Positions 24,143-35,981 of a stretch of DNA of 64,000 bases are shown piece after piece. Every line of letters starts with the position of its first letter. The stretch's first letter is position 1. The notes beneath the pieces are model-generated. The model had not been told where the DNA came from, did no database searches, and saw only the letters and a list, made by a program, of their open reading frames with translations. The position numbers and the translations under genes were made by a program. Source of the stretch: Schizophyllum amplum (lineage: Eukaryota > Basidiomycota > Agaricomycetes > Agaricales > Schizophyllaceae); the NCBI GenBank assembly GCA_007026445.1, contig VDMD01000001.1, positions 1,984,001 to 2,048,000 on the forward strand, written 5' to 3'.

Positions 24143-25881
24143 TCATCGTGCGCCGTCGAGGATGCCGCGGACGTCGTCCACATGAGTGAGATCCGCGAGG
24201 AACGGGATGAGGTCCGTCAGCTCCGTGTCGTGCGGGTCGTTGAACCACGAAGAGACGGGGACAGCATTATTGGGGTGGAAAATGTATGAGGCCGGAGAGT
24301 TGTCCAGAATTATGGTATCTGCTATTGGCCGTCCTAACTGCGATAAGTCCTGCAGATATCTAGTTAGACACGTCCAGCGCAAGGGTATGCTAGCACGCAC
24401 CTTGACATAGTTTCCTTTGTGATTGTAACAGCTTTCTCGGAACAAACGGTGCGTGACGACTTTGTGTATGTCAAGCTTGTCGAGCACAGGATCCGCGTAC
24501 TGCTCAAGTGTCAGCGAAACCACCTGCTTGGGAGACGTGCCACGTACCTTGCTCAAGCTTGCAGTGAAGACCACAACCTCGTAGATCTCCCCCATCAGCT
24601 TCAGAAACTGGTCAACGCCTGGGCGCTTGATCACGTAGACGTTGTGCCAGTGGTATTCTATCTCCACAGGAACCACGAAATCCGCGTTGGGTATTGCCTG
24701 ATAGATAGTGTTATCGACTAGCTCGCATGACGATCCGAGATAAGCGCACCTTAAAACTGCTGTGCACGAGCGTCTCGTCCAGATCAAGTACAAGACACTT
24801 CCGCCCTGCATGAACAGGCGCGAGAGGGGGTAAGAGCGGTCTCGGGACACCATCCTGAAAGATAATCAGCAAGATGTAAAGGCGAAGGGCGACAAGTACG
24901 TACCGGACCTATTGGTATACCGGCACCGCCGTTCATGATTAGCCTGTCCTCCTCATCCTCCTCCTCGATCAGGTCATCCTCGTCATCAAAGCTGGTGCCC
25001 TCCGACTCGTCGCCGCCGGTAGCCGGTGCAGTGACCTGAGGGGCGCTCGGACGGGGGAGGTCCTTCTGAGAAGTCTTGTCGGTAGCGGGCGTGTCGCCGG
25101 TTGAGCCCGGCGGTTGTACTGCGCCGGAGGTGACACCCTCTGTCTCCTCCTCAGGCAGCAGGGTCGGGGTAGGTACAGCGGGCTCGATCTCTGTAACGGC
25201 AGATGGCGATGGGATGACGAGCGGCTCTGGTGGAGTAGCGGTCTTCTGCTCGGCTGGCGGCTGAGGAGACGCGTGTTCGTCCTCGCGTTTGGGAGCGGGA
25301 GCCTCGGCCGCGCTGGGCGGCTTCTCGTCCGCCGCCGGCTTCTTCTCGTCAACGGTGCTCGGAGCTTGGGGGGCGGCGGCCGTGTCGAGGTCGACGGGAT
25401 GAGCTTTGGAGGGCCCGACACACGGCACGAGCTTGCGGAAGAAGCGGGAGAGGAATGGACGTTTGGAGCGGGTGGACGGGCTGGCCTTGCCATTAGGCGC
25501 GTCGCCGGCTTTGACCGAGGCGGACGACGCGTTGCCCTTGCGGCGGGAGCTGCGCGACTTGGTGGCGGAGCCTTGAACGGCAGTAGACGGGGCAGAGCTC
25601 TCGACCGAGGCCTTTTCCTTCTCCTTCGACGTGGGCGCCGCGGGTGCCGGCTGTAACTGTTCCGCCGTTGGCTGTGGGCCGGTGGGCGTGCTCTTGTTCG
25701 GTGCTGCCTTTTCTGCTGGGTCTGCGCCGGTGCTGGTCGCGGGGGCCGCCGTGGACGGGGCGGTGGTGGGTGCGGCGCCGTTCATGGTTGTTGAGGTTGA
25801 GGGCTGGGTATTGTCGTTGTTGAGGGCGGCGCCGTTGACGGAATTCTTGTTCTTGTCGTCGTGCTCGTCGGCGCCGGGCAT
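24143..25881 (-). CDS. PSR1-like phosphatase (FCP1/SCP, HAD superfamily)
   Basis: Ser/Thr phosphatase of the FCP1/NLI-interacting family, most like yeast Psr1/Psr2, plasma-membrane phosphatases of the salt and general stress response. Exons 24904-25881, 24750-24854, 24548-24697, 24401-24499 and 24143-24349 give 512 aa. The first 325 residues are low-complexity (Ala, Pro, Ser, Thr) with an amphipathic basic patch ([17 protein letters not shown]) that may contact membrane, and a final acidic run ([15 protein letters not shown]). The catalytic domain follows: [15 protein letters not shown] with the DxDxT nucleophile motif, [43 protein letters not shown], and [14 protein letters not shown]. The chosen ATG is the first one in the clean reading frame downstream of a likely 5'UTR; an upstream in-frame ATG at 25983 would add 34 residues. 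Confidence 0.92.
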
Positions 25882-27814
25882 CGTCGGCGAGAGAGAAGGA
25901 AAGGCGAATGAACTCGAATTAAAACCCGCGCTCGTGCCGTCTTTCCTCCCACGCGGCCCCAGGTCCTCGCCAAACACACGCATACACCACGCTCGATCGA
26001 CGTCAACAAACAGTTCGACTTTTCGGGCAGCTCTTCTCTGCCGAACCCGCTGATGTGCCTCGGACTAGCGACTTGGCTTCGTTTTCCGTACTACTGTTTC
26101 CTAGCCGCTGTTTTCTCGACTTGCGAGCCTCTGAGGCAAACCACTAGCGGCAGTGTAAAAACTTCGCACACGAGGCAAACAAGCCACCGCTTCTGCTTAC
26201 TTGAGGCGGACACGAGTCCGCTGGCTCACCAATTCATCCTGGTTATGTTCGGATATCTGCCGTGCCACGAACGCAATCGGCCATCTCTCTGGAATCGCTG
26301 TAAACGCGCGTCTGCACGACGCTCTGACGCTCGACCTGCGCTTGCCAGTGGACTGTAGCCGCGCTTGGGATCTGGGATGTGCGATCTCGGCGATGTCATA
26401 GTCTGATGTGGCGACTTACAGGAACCAGAACTATTACGGCCTGGTTGCGAGGGTCCCTCCCATCAGAACATAATTGTGCTGACAATGTTGCGCGGACCAC
26501 GAGGCGCCAGTGCTTTGCCTCGCTTGCTACAGTCGCAACGGCACACGTTTTATGCCACAGGCATTGAATTCTCCCATTCAGGTCAGTTCATATATCGTGG
26601 CACCACGCTCGCACGACGCTGATCATCTTCCGGGACATGCAGACTTCATATCAACAAGTATCGCGCACGCATCGATACATCCCTTACATGAGTGGGTATC
26701 ACTCCTGACGACTGCACGCGGTCTACTCGAGCTCTGTTCCCATCTTTCGACTCGACGGTGCGCCGACCGACCCGAGGACGCGCGTCCTCCTCATGCAACG
26801 CAGTGCACTATTTGCAAGCACCGCCAATGCCGGAACTGAAAGGTGTCTCGACCAAGCCGCTTACGCAGGTCTCGCGACGCCAAAGGACCATCTCTGTCTT
26901 TTCTGGTAGCTCGTCGTCGGCGATGCCAAGCGCACCTTGACGTCCTGGACCTTCCTCGCGCGCGTCCTGCGGCTGCTTCAACGCGACGTCGTCTTCACGA
27001 TTAGAGCTATTCTGCGACCTGCGCGCCCTTCCTTGCGCGACGCCCCCGTGGAGCATATGCTAACAGCGACCAGCGGTCGTGGGCTGCTCAACACCATCAA
27101 GCTCCGGCGACCTCGCCATTGACTCTCCTGGCGCGAGGTCTCTCTTGACGGCGTTATACAGAGACCTCAGCTCGCTCGTTGTATGGGCTGCGACGTTCTC
27201 ATCTGGCGCATATTCCACTGGCTCTAATCGTCGGACCGCGCTCGCGCCTGCGGCGACGATCTGCGCTATCACGGCCGCGTAGCTTGGGAAGGGTGAATTT
27301 CCTTTCCCAGCCCCCATTCTGTGTCAGGCTGAAATATGTTGGGTCGAGGGGGCTGAGATGCATTCGCAGACGCCGCCGCGAACGCGAACTGCTTGGGGAA
27401 CCCGGCCAACGCGGGCGTCAACCCCGTATATTTCCTTCATGCAGATGTGGCCAGCGCGAGACTGAACAGTAGTTTCCAACCAGACAGCTGCAGCGACTGC
27501 GCGGATATTTTCGGATGCCCTTCCCAATTGCTAGTCGGGCCGTGATTATACATAATTTATTTTGCAGATACCTATTTGCGCCTTAAGCACTGAGAATATG
27601 GAGAGGCTCTGGACTTTGAATTGGAGCCTCCAAAGGCGTCGCCGCGGATGCAATTTAGACTGGACAACAATGAAAATTCCAAACGGGGATAGATAAGTAG
27701 TGTCTACGAAGTTCTGCCACGTGCTAAGAGATTCGCTCTTGCTCAGCGCTCCCATTCAACAAGTCGTCGCTTTTGCCTTCGTCTACAAGTCAGACTTGGT
27801 CAGACACTCCTCCT
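25882..27814. other. 1.9-kb region with at most a weak ORF
   Basis: Mostly without coding character. The minus frame 27060-27317 (containing SYAAVIAQIVAAGASAVRRL and TTSELRSLYNAVKRDLAPGE) looks protein-like and may be one exon of a small unknown gene, with a second possible piece at 27324-27527, but I could not join them convincingly. It also holds the promoters of the phosphatase (-) and the F-box gene (+). Confidence 0.4.
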
Positions 27815-29444
27815 ATGGCCGCGACTGCTTGCCTCGATGGCACTCACTGGCTGCCTCTCGAAATTCTCGAGACCATCTTCGATTGCATCGAGACCTCTCC
27901 CGACCGATCGCGGCGGGATACTCTCAGCAATGCCCTGCGGGTGAACAGGACGTGGCACGAGCTGGCTGTCAAGCGTCTTTGGTCCAGAGTGGACATGGCA
28001 TATGTTCTACAGCTGCTGCCTGAGGATATGTGGTATGTCGAAAGGGTGAGTAGTAACGCATCCAGCGATCATGCGACGCGTATGCTCGGCCGGGATCGAC
28101 ACTGACAGCCACCCTTGCAGGAGATATACGCTCCAGAAGACTCGGATGGGCCCGAAGACGCTGAGGACGTCTCTGTGTCAGTGCGTAGCGCGAGTGCTAC
28201 GCGCTCTCACGTCGCTGATACCGGGAATCCAGTCCGACCAGTTGGCATCCCTTCGCCATTACGCGCAACATGTCACCCATCTCGAGCTCGATGGCGGGCA
28301 CACCCCTTCCAACGTTGAGACTCTACACGCAGTCAGGATGCGCAAGGAGTTCTTCACCGCGTACACGAAGGTCATGACGAGCGATCCTGAGACCAAGCCG
28401 CTCTTTCCGAAATTGGAAGCGCTCAGGATAACGCTGGCGGCCAGAAGTTTCGCTCGTACGTTGAAGCTTCTGGAAGGAGCACCGTTGTCCGAACTGTACA
28501 GCGTGCTCATGCATCCCGGAGAGGCTTGCCAAGAGGACGCTGTGCTGGACGCCCTGTTGGCCACGCTGCCGTGGTGCACGCAGACGATTTCCAAGCTAGT
28601 ATTGTCTAACAGGCAAGAAGTGGCGGACACCGAGGAAGAGCCCGCGACAGTAACCCGCTTCACCGGCCTGCAGACGCTCATGGTCCCCCGGCTCTTCGAT
28701 GCAGAGTGGGCAACTGTCGCAACGCTACCCGAGTTGAAGAGCCTGTCTGTCCTCGGCAGCAGCTGGCAGCTCTCGCGATCGGTGGCAACAACCGGGCCTT
28801 GCTTCAGGAGAGTCACGGATCTTCATATTTATGCGACCCCGTCAGCACTGCGCACCGTCCTGCGTATGGCGCCTCGGTGGAATCTGCGCAACCTCGTCAT
28901 CATGATCCAGACCAAGCGCGCATCCGAGATGGACGATATCTGCGTCGTCGTCAGTCATCATATCCGCCCGCTTGCGCTCCATTCTCTTACAGTGGGCGCC
29001 GGCGGCTTCGAAGACAGCGCTCGACTCACCTTCGAAGGCCTCCGGCCCCTGCTGGGGTTCCGATCTCTGCGCCATCTTTCTCTCACCTTGCGGCATAGCA
29101 TCTCCAGCGGCGGCCCTCAGCGTTGCTTGCGGCTTTCGGACGAGCAGCTGCATCTACTGGCTCAAAGCTTTCCAGGTATCATTCAACTCCAACTGGGCAA
29201 CGTGGGATGCTCGCTGCAAGGGATGGCGGTGTTCGCAGAGTCTTGCCCTCGTCTCGAGCAACTCGCAGTGCATGTCGATGTCTCGGAGACTCCATTGCAG
29301 GAGAGCGAATACAAGGGGCTAAAGGTCGGCACGTCTATGAAGAACTTGTTCATGGACGTGGAACCGAGAGGAGCTCAGATAGACGGCGATGTTACTTCCT
29401 TCCTAGAGTATATGTTCCCCTTCGCGAGAATAGAATTTGTGTAG
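27815..29444 (+). CDS. F-box protein with leucine-rich C-terminal region
   Basis: Likely substrate adaptor of an SCF (Skp1-Cullin-F-box) ubiquitin ligase. Exons 27815-28045, 28121-28180 and 28233-29444 give 500 aa. The F-box is at the N-terminus (WLPLEILETIFDCIETS ... ALRVNRTWHELAVKRLWSRV). A short acidic linker (EIYAPEDSDGPEDAED) is encoded by the 60-nt second exon. The rest shows irregular leucine-rich repeats: HVTHLELDG, FPKLEALRITLA, FTGLQTLMVPRLF, LPELKSLSVLGS, FRSLRHLSLTLRH and CPRLEQLAVHVDV. Such F-box/LRR-like proteins are greatly expanded in agaricomycetes, and the substrate cannot be predicted. The exon 2 to exon 3 junction was chosen because it restores phase; the frame is otherwise broken. 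Confidence 0.85.
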
Positions 29445-29605
29445 CAGGTCAGTTGTAGGTCCGGTCCGGGCGTTTGCGGACAAATGATCGGGCGCTAAAC
29501 GCGCGGGTGGGCATCACGACATTATGAGCCTTCTCCGCAAGTGGTGGGATGTGAATAAAGCGGGTGCGCTCTCGGCCAGCACACACCTTGTCCTCCTCCT
29601 CCATC

Positions 29606-30929
29606 ATGCTCGGAGCTCTGCGCGCCGCCGCCCCACGCACTTTGGCCCGCGCGTTCCACCGCTATGCCGCCGTCGACGGCTTCAACGGCGCTGTCGGGAA
29701 CACCCCCCTCATCCACCTCAAGACGCTCTCGGAAATGACTGGCTCAACCATCCTCGGCAAGGCAGAGTTCCAGAACCCGGGAGGCAGCGTCAAGGACCGC
29801 GCCGCGCTCGGCGTCGTACGCGATGCGGAGGCCAAGGGCCTGTAAGTACACGCCACCATCCCCCCGATCGCCCTGACTGATCGCAAATCCCTCAGCCTGA
29901 AGCCCGGCGGCACCGTCGTTGAGGGCACCGCTGGCAACACGGGCATTGGTCTTGCGCACGTCTGCCGCGCACTCGGCTACAAGCTCGTCATCTACATGCC
30001 CAACACGCAGTCACAGGAGAAGATCGACCTCTTGCGCATGCTCGGCGCGGACGTCCGCCCTGTGCCCGCCGTCGCGTACGACAACCCCGCGAACTACAAC
30101 CACCAGGCGCGCGACTTCGCTGACGCGACTCCGAATGCGGTCTGGACAAATCAATTCGATAATGTAGCGAACGCAGGCGCGCATTATCTTTCGACGGGCC
30201 CGGAGATTTGGGAACAGACGCAAGGGTCGCTGGACGCGTTCATCTGTGCGACAGGGACGGGTGGAACGCTTGCGGGTACCGGGCGGTACTTGCGCGAGAA
30301 GAGCGAGGGGCGCGTGCAGATCTGGCTTGCCGATCCTCCCGGTTCGGTGCTTGCGAGCTACGTGAGCAGCGGCGGGAAGCTCATGGACCGTGAGGGTGGC
30401 TCTGTAACCGAGGGTGCGTGGTCATGCCAAGTCCCGCAGAGCGCAGCTGATTCTTTGGCTAGGTATCGGCCAGGGCCGTATCACGGACAACACAGCGACG
30501 ATCATCAAGGATGTGACTGGCGCGTTCACGGTGCCAGACTCGAAGAGTATTGCGATGCTCTACCAGCTCCTTGACTCGGAGGGTCTCTACCTCGGCGCGA
30601 GCTCCGCGCTGAACGTCGTTGCGGCTGTTGAGCTGGCACAAAAGCTTGGCAAGGGTGCGTGTCTGCGTCTACGTCGATATCCTCTGCCACGTCGCTACCT
30701 TACCACGACCTTCCACGTCTTCCTTCCACACATGTCACGATTCCTACTACGGTCCTCGTACCTTTCTCCTGACTGACGCCTTTTGTTCACAGGCTCCACC
30801 GTCGTCACCATACTTTGCGACGGCGCGTACCGATACCAGAGCCGCATCTTCTCGAAGGCGTGGCTAAAAGCGAAGGGTCTCGAGGAAGCGATTCCCGACC
30901 ACTTGAAGAAGTACGCGGTGCTGGACTAA
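29606..30929 (+). CDS. Cysteine synthase (O-acetylserine sulfhydrylase-like), probably mitochondrial
   Basis: PLP-dependent beta-substitution enzyme that makes cysteine from O-acetylserine and sulfide. Exons 29606-29841, 29896-30413, 30463-30654 and 30793-30929 give 360 aa. The first 20 residues ([20 protein letters not shown]) look like a mitochondrial presequence. Key motifs: the PLP lysine in [13 protein letters not shown], the substrate loop [12 protein letters not shown], the phosphate-binding loop [14 protein letters not shown] and the C-terminal [17 protein letters not shown]. The layout resembles the fungal cys-12/mitochondrial group. The introns sit between conserved blocks and all join in phase. 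Confidence 0.93.
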
Positions 30930-31895
30930 GCGTTCACGATGTTGGTTTGGATGTTGGATGACACTTGCGCCATGCTTGGCCACGAATCGGCGAGCTAGAC
31001 CCACGGCGCTGAATCAGATACAACTTACAGCGGGCTTGTATACTATGGGCACACATAATTCAAGTGTAAACGCGTGTATGGCTGCAGTCGTGGGACGTAC
31101 GCTTCCCGTATTGCTTGTGAGTGCCCGGTGCCTATCGGCGACTCTAAGTACGTGAGTCTCATGAGGCTTCTCCCATAGTTCATGCCAGACCAGGAAGTTC
31201 AACCTTCTTGGCAAGCACGCACGCTGCAGAAGCTGAACGGCGCAGAACAGTATGCGTGACTCTGTGCAAGCGTGAACAGCGGGCCATACTGCGTCTCATC
31301 CAAACTGGTGCCAGGTGGTGACGGTGGCGTGGGTCCACTGCGCTTTCGGAAATCTCAGCGGCATCTCCATTTGGCGAGGGTTTACGCGCGTGCTATGGCG
31401 ACGTTCGAGCCTCAGCCCTCTCCCTCCCTCACCGCTCTTGCGTGATACTAGTTGTCTCCACTGTGATCTTGTATGGAGGATTAGTGCTCAGTCTCACGCA
31501 TGGGGAGACGTGGGTAGAGTCTCCGCGCTCCTCAATCCATCGGATTGCCGCTAATACTAGTTGTTCTCTGACCCACGCTTGTCGCCAGACAGGAGAAATA
31601 TGATAATTCATCTGCAGCTTGCACTGTACATGTACAAAGGGCACCGAGTAGTAAGCAATCCTAGCGAGTGACGAACGCTGTTCCGTCGGCACAGCTACAA
31701 CAAGCTCAGAACGTATAGGGAAGATACAGACTGCAACATGAAGTAGTACCTCAGTGAGAGGCGGATATAGGTACACACAGTGCAAAATAAGGATAAGTGT
31801 GAGCGCTCAAGCTTTAAGAAAGAAGACGAGAGAAGGCGAAGACATAAGGAAGACGTTATGCGCGAGGGAAGGGGGAAGATATGTCGCACGGAGAC
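30930..31895. other. Spacer between cysteine synthase and duplicated segment
   Basis: No gene recognised. From about 31660 the sequence begins to match 39245 onward, so the left edge of the duplicated segment lies inside this stretch. Confidence 0.5.
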
Positions 31896-31960
31896 AGGTA
31901 TCGCTGAGTGGAGGTATCGCCGAGTGGAAGGTATCGCTGAGTGGAAGGTATCGCTGAGTG
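31896..31960. repeat. Minisatellite, about four 16-17-bp units
   Basis: Tandem units of the type AGGTATCGCTGAGTGGA immediately downstream of the duplicated gene. A more degenerate run of similar GGTGTCGCT-type units occupies the matching place in copy 2 (about 39463-39540). Confidence 0.8.
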
Positions 31961-31986
31961 TCCATGCCATTATGTCGTAGGTGTCA

Positions 31987-33346
31987 TTATGCGAGGGGCA
32001 CGCCGGAGGAGACTGAGGCCTGCAAGGCCTTGTCCGCAGCTTGCTTCCGCTGGCGCGAGGAGCGCCGGATGGGCTCAGCGGCAGGTTTGCTCGTCTTGGG
32101 AGCAGCTTTCCTGGCCTTGGGAGCAGCCTTGCTGGCCTTGGCATCGTTCTTGCGCGCCTTGGCCAGGCGAGCGTCCTCCTCGGGAGCATGTTCCTCGCCG
32201 CGCTTGCGCTTCACGGTGCGCGGCATCGACGGCCCAGCGACGGCCTGCGAGGTCTCCGGAGCGGCCTCAGATTTGTCAGAGGCAGCCTCGGACCCGACTG
32301 TCTGGGATGTCTCCGCGGTACCCTGCGAGAAGTCCGGCGCGGGGAGCTTGGCCTGCTCCGCAGAGGCCTTTGCCTGGCTCAGCCTAGAGGCCGGCTTCTT
32401 CTTCTCGGGCGTCGCTTTCTCGATTGGGAGGGGCACGTCAGGCGCCTTGCCTTTCCCCTTCTTCTCCTTCCCCTTGCCCACTCCCTTGCCCTTCGACTTC
32501 GAGCGGCCCGGCGCAGGCGTCTTGCTGTTGCTATAGAACGCGGCGGGAGGGATGATGCCCATGGCGGAGACAGATTCATCGGCAGCGACGGCAGAGGCGG
32601 TGGCGGCAGCAACAGCGGTGGAGGCCATGGGGACTGGTACCTCGACCTCGGCGTCAGCCTGCACACCGCAGTCAACACGGGGCGCGGCAACTGGAGCAGG
32701 CGCGGGTTGCTCTGCCGTCTCTTCACCGTGACGCTTGTAGCCGATGATGAGGGGCCCTTCTTCTTCGCCATCGGGCTGGTGTGCAATGGTCATGGGGAAA
32801 TTGGCGGGGACTTGCTCGCCATCGCGTTCGACAGTGAAGTCGAAGACGGGCTCCGTGTGGGATGCCCGTGCCTCCTCCAGGGTCCTTGCCAGAATGGGAG
32901 CGAGTGAAGCGAGGTCCGGGTTGACGCCGTCCACCGCCACGGCCTTCATGACATCAGGATGGTCGCTGCAATACGATGAGTCACAATGAGCAGACATAAT
33001 GCAAAGAACACGCACCGCCATGTATGCTCGAGCTCAAGAGCGATCGCTTGACTGTCAGGCTTCAGTTAGTGTCGAGCGTACAGAAAACGTAGATATAGAC
33101 GCACACTGCAGAAGGTATATGATCGAGGCCCCGCACGGCGTCAGTGGGCAGGAAGCGGGCGATGGTCGCAGCGATGAGCTTGAGGCCCGCGTCGTCGTTC
33201 GGGTTGTTGACTTCGAGGAACTCGGTCGCGGCGCGCTGCAGTTCGATGTATGCGTCGAGGATTTTCTCCTCTGCCGGCGACAGCTTCTCGACCTTCCCGG
33301 GAATAGCGCCCGGGATGGTGGGCAGGGAGTCTCCAATCGTGGTCAT
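31987..33346 (-). CDS. Unknown protein, duplicated gene copy 1
   Basis: Family not recognised. Exons 33105-33346, 33016-33051 and 31987-32965 join in phase to 418 aa. The first 130 residues look folded and helical: KLSPAEEKILDAYIELQRAA, NPNDDAGLKLIAATIARFLP, AVRGLDHIPSAV, ALELEHTWRDHPDVMKAVAV, LAPILARTLEEARA; then FDFTVERDGEQVPANFPMTI. The remainder is Ala/Pro/Lys-rich and disordered, with a KGKGVGKGKEKKGKGKA tract and basic patches (KRKRGEE, RRSSRQRK) that could act as nuclear signals. The second exon is only 36 nt. The paralogue at 39.6-40.9 kb differs mainly in the basic tail. A nuclear or chromatin role would fit the tail but is not shown. Confidence 0.75.
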
Positions 33347-35981
33347 GGTTGTGATAGAAGAGCAAGTATAGGATTAGGGTCTGGGATGACTGGAGAGCAG
33401 GGCTCGGGCGGGGAGCTTGGCAGTCTGGGTGACGATGGTGGTGGTCTGAAGAAAGGAAGGGCCCGAGCACCCCCGGTGCTTTTATAGTGCGGCGGGCGGT
33501 CCGAGAATGCTGACGCAGTCGATACAAGGGCCCATTGTAGTCCCAATAAGGCATGTTGGAATTTGGAATAACTGGCCGGATGCGGCACCTTCATTTTGCT
33601 AGCGGCCTCGTTCGGTAGACCTTTAGAAACCGGTAAGCAGACAAGTATGTTCGGAACGTTCAAAGCGCCTACCTGCCAACAGGGATCCCTGTCCAGGACC
33701 TCCAGTATCCTTTTCTGCAATTTCGACGGCCGGCCACGTGCTCGCCCTCCCGCCGGCTTGTCTCGGCTAGTCCGATGGATCTTCACCGCCACCGGCATCG
33801 AATGGGAATGAACGCCGACATCCGATAACCACGCGACTTGTGCGAGGCGCCGAAGTCAACTCTGCTTGCTCCTGCCATGGGTGACTGCACTGTCTGGCGT
33901 TCGTCAGCACGGTTTGCCAAGGTATCGGACAAGGTAGAAGCTTACTTGCGCCATTGTCTTGTCGTTCCCTCTAGCGCTGCGCTCTGTAGCTCCCTGAGTG
34001 GCACATGGTACGTGAAGCTTCTATATCATGCTCCCTCTATGAAGACGGCGGTGAACCTCTTGGGACAGGACGGTGTAATCTCGCATCCCTCTGTGGACGC
34101 TCGTCAATGACACCCGTCGACAACTGCCACAGCGGAGCGTTGAGGCGCATCACTCGCGCCAGGCTGCACAAGTTAAGGCAGAATGCTCACCTAGAAGTTC
34201 GTACGTGTTCGAGTAACTCGCAGGATGACGCTTAGAGTCCTCCCCAGCACGAAAAACATACAGTGGTTCGCCCTTGCTCCAGCATTGTAAAGTGCGTCCA
34301 TAACGCATGACGACCTTCTCGACGTCTCGAAAGCTCATGGGCATATGCTGTAGCTGAGTGTCTTTCTCCGAAATGAGAAAGAGACCCGCGCGGTGCGCTT
34401 CATTGCTCGCCAAACCATATCTGACCGTCCGTCGAGGCTTCCTAACCAGACCTGTTCTCGGTCTGCGCGATGTCTGATAGCATACTCCCGCTTCTGTCCC
34501 AGTCTCTCCAGTGCGTCCTGCGTATCTGTTAATCGTGTCACTGACGCCGCTTTGTAGAGTGTTCATCCTACGCACTGGACACTGGCGCTATGGTAGTGAA
34601 GCGGCTAGGTTGCGCCTAGTCGTCGGTGAGATGACATTCGCTCAGTCGTGGGGGCAGGAGGGAGGTGAGGGGCGAAACTTCGTATCTTCGCCGCTCAGTG
34701 GGTCATCCATCTGGTGGCCACGCATTTGTGGACACAAAGTTTTGAAGAGCCTCTGGCGGAGCACTAATAGCAGCACAGAACATAGTCAACTCGACGGGTG
34801 AGGGCCATGTGACATGACGATACGCACCTTTTGTCAACATCCCTGACATCCTGACCATGGCGGACGCTTTTCAAGCAAGACGAGGCAGAGGAAAACTCGC
34901 GGACGTCCTTCCGCACACGCACGAAGGCAAGCAGCGAGTCGTGGGCTGAACTGGCAATGGCCTATGCTGACATTGATTAGGACGCACCGGGCGCCAGTCC
35001 GTGCTTGATATGCGGTCCTCTCCTGGCACAATTGATGCATGATGTTTGAGTATGCGAGTCGTCCATGCAAGCGGCAAACAGTGAGCAGTGCGCTGAGTCG
35101 ACCTTTTAAGGTGGGTCCGCCGGATGGTTGATCGGTCGATTTTACATTCTTGTGCACTGAGCAACCGCATAGAGCAAGCGTTTCCACTAAACTCGAGGGT
35201 GCTGTATCGACTGAGCTGGCAAAAAGTGCGCTTCACGGCCACGCGTGTAGGCTGAGCCGCTGAATGGGGAAGTAACAAGGTTGCCATTACTTCGTAAGTA
35301 CATACTTAGCGTTGACGATCGTGAGACGTTACTTAAGTACTTACCAAAACAAAACAGCAATGTTTAGCTTAGTAAGTACTTATTGTTCTTTCCAAGCAAC
35401 TGAGTAAGTAGTCTTCTCTAGTGAATTTTTGACCCATACGAAGCGGCCCTCGACTCAAAGTACTAAGGTCATGGTCGTACAGAGCACAGACAAACGCATC
35501 TTCCATCCATTGAGAGTCACAGACGAACGTGAAACAATATACAAGTTTGATAGCATGTCCGCCGATGATAAGTAAGCACTGAAGTGTACAGGTCGAGCAT
35601 GTCGAATCTCGATGGGCTGCAGCCAGGCTACAGCCGATATAAACCGCACAAGGGCCGGAAGTTGGTCGTCCCGGATCAGCCATTGACAGTCAGGATCAAG
35701 TCCTCAAGTCCGACTTGAGGACAATTAAGAAACTTTAACGGACGAGTCGAGGGTTCCTCCGCGCCTAAATCACACCAGGTAATTCCAGCAGGAGGGGTGC
35801 ACAAACAAGCGCCACACCAGGCGGCGAACCATACAGGCCGTCGCTCCGAAGCCGTGCAATGGCAAGGTTTACGAAGTCGCACCGCCTGTTCACTCGTCGC
35901 TAGGTGTTGTTCCGCTGTGCTGCGCGTGATAAGACCTGCAGGACCACCGGTCAGAGGTTGTCGAAATGATAGATGAGTAAA
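33347..35981. other. 2.6-kb region, promoter of copy 1 then no clear gene
   Basis: The first 500 bases are the duplicated promoter, with a TATA-like element (TTTATA, 33481-33486) about 135 bases from the ATG. Beyond 33850 there is no recognisable gene. The minus frame 34150-34575 (containing MSFRDVEKVVMRYGRTLQCW) has some protein character but no known domain. Confidence 0.4.
35293..35420. repeat. Cluster of palindromic TAAGTACTTA-type motifs
   Basis: Within about 130 bases the core TAAGTAC or its complement recurs: CGTAAGTACATACTTA, TTACTTAAGTACTTACC, TTAGTAAGTACTTATTG and GAGTAAGTAG. The repeats can pair with each other. Function unknown; it could be a remnant of a transposon end. Confidence 0.6.

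Larger units (their letters stand above)
31660..33850. repeat. Segmental duplication, copy 1
   Basis: This stretch is repeated in the same orientation at about 39240-41410. It covers a complete gene with its promoter and 3' flank. Identity is very high from 32537 to 33346, where the offset stays at exactly 7544 bases, and lower with indels on the 3' (left) side. The right edge is near the shared ATAACCACGCGACTTGT. Confidence 0.9.

Noticed and set aside
23671..24248. Two overlapping minus frames of about 160-170 codons after the phosphatase gene
   Set aside because: Low-complexity composition rich in Cys, His, Arg and Thr, no family resemblance, and position in the 3' flank between convergent genes.
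32041..32907. Long plus-strand open frame opposite the duplicated gene
   Set aside because: It is the complement of GC-rich, Ala/Pro/Lys-rich coding sequence, has no start context or introns of its own, and its counterpart in copy 2 changes with the minus-strand gene.
33343..33798. Minus frame upstream of copy 1 with an AT-hook-like GRARGRPSK
   Set aside because: The matching region of copy 2 has a stop and a changed hook sequence although it is otherwise well conserved, so it is more likely promoter sequence than a coding exon.
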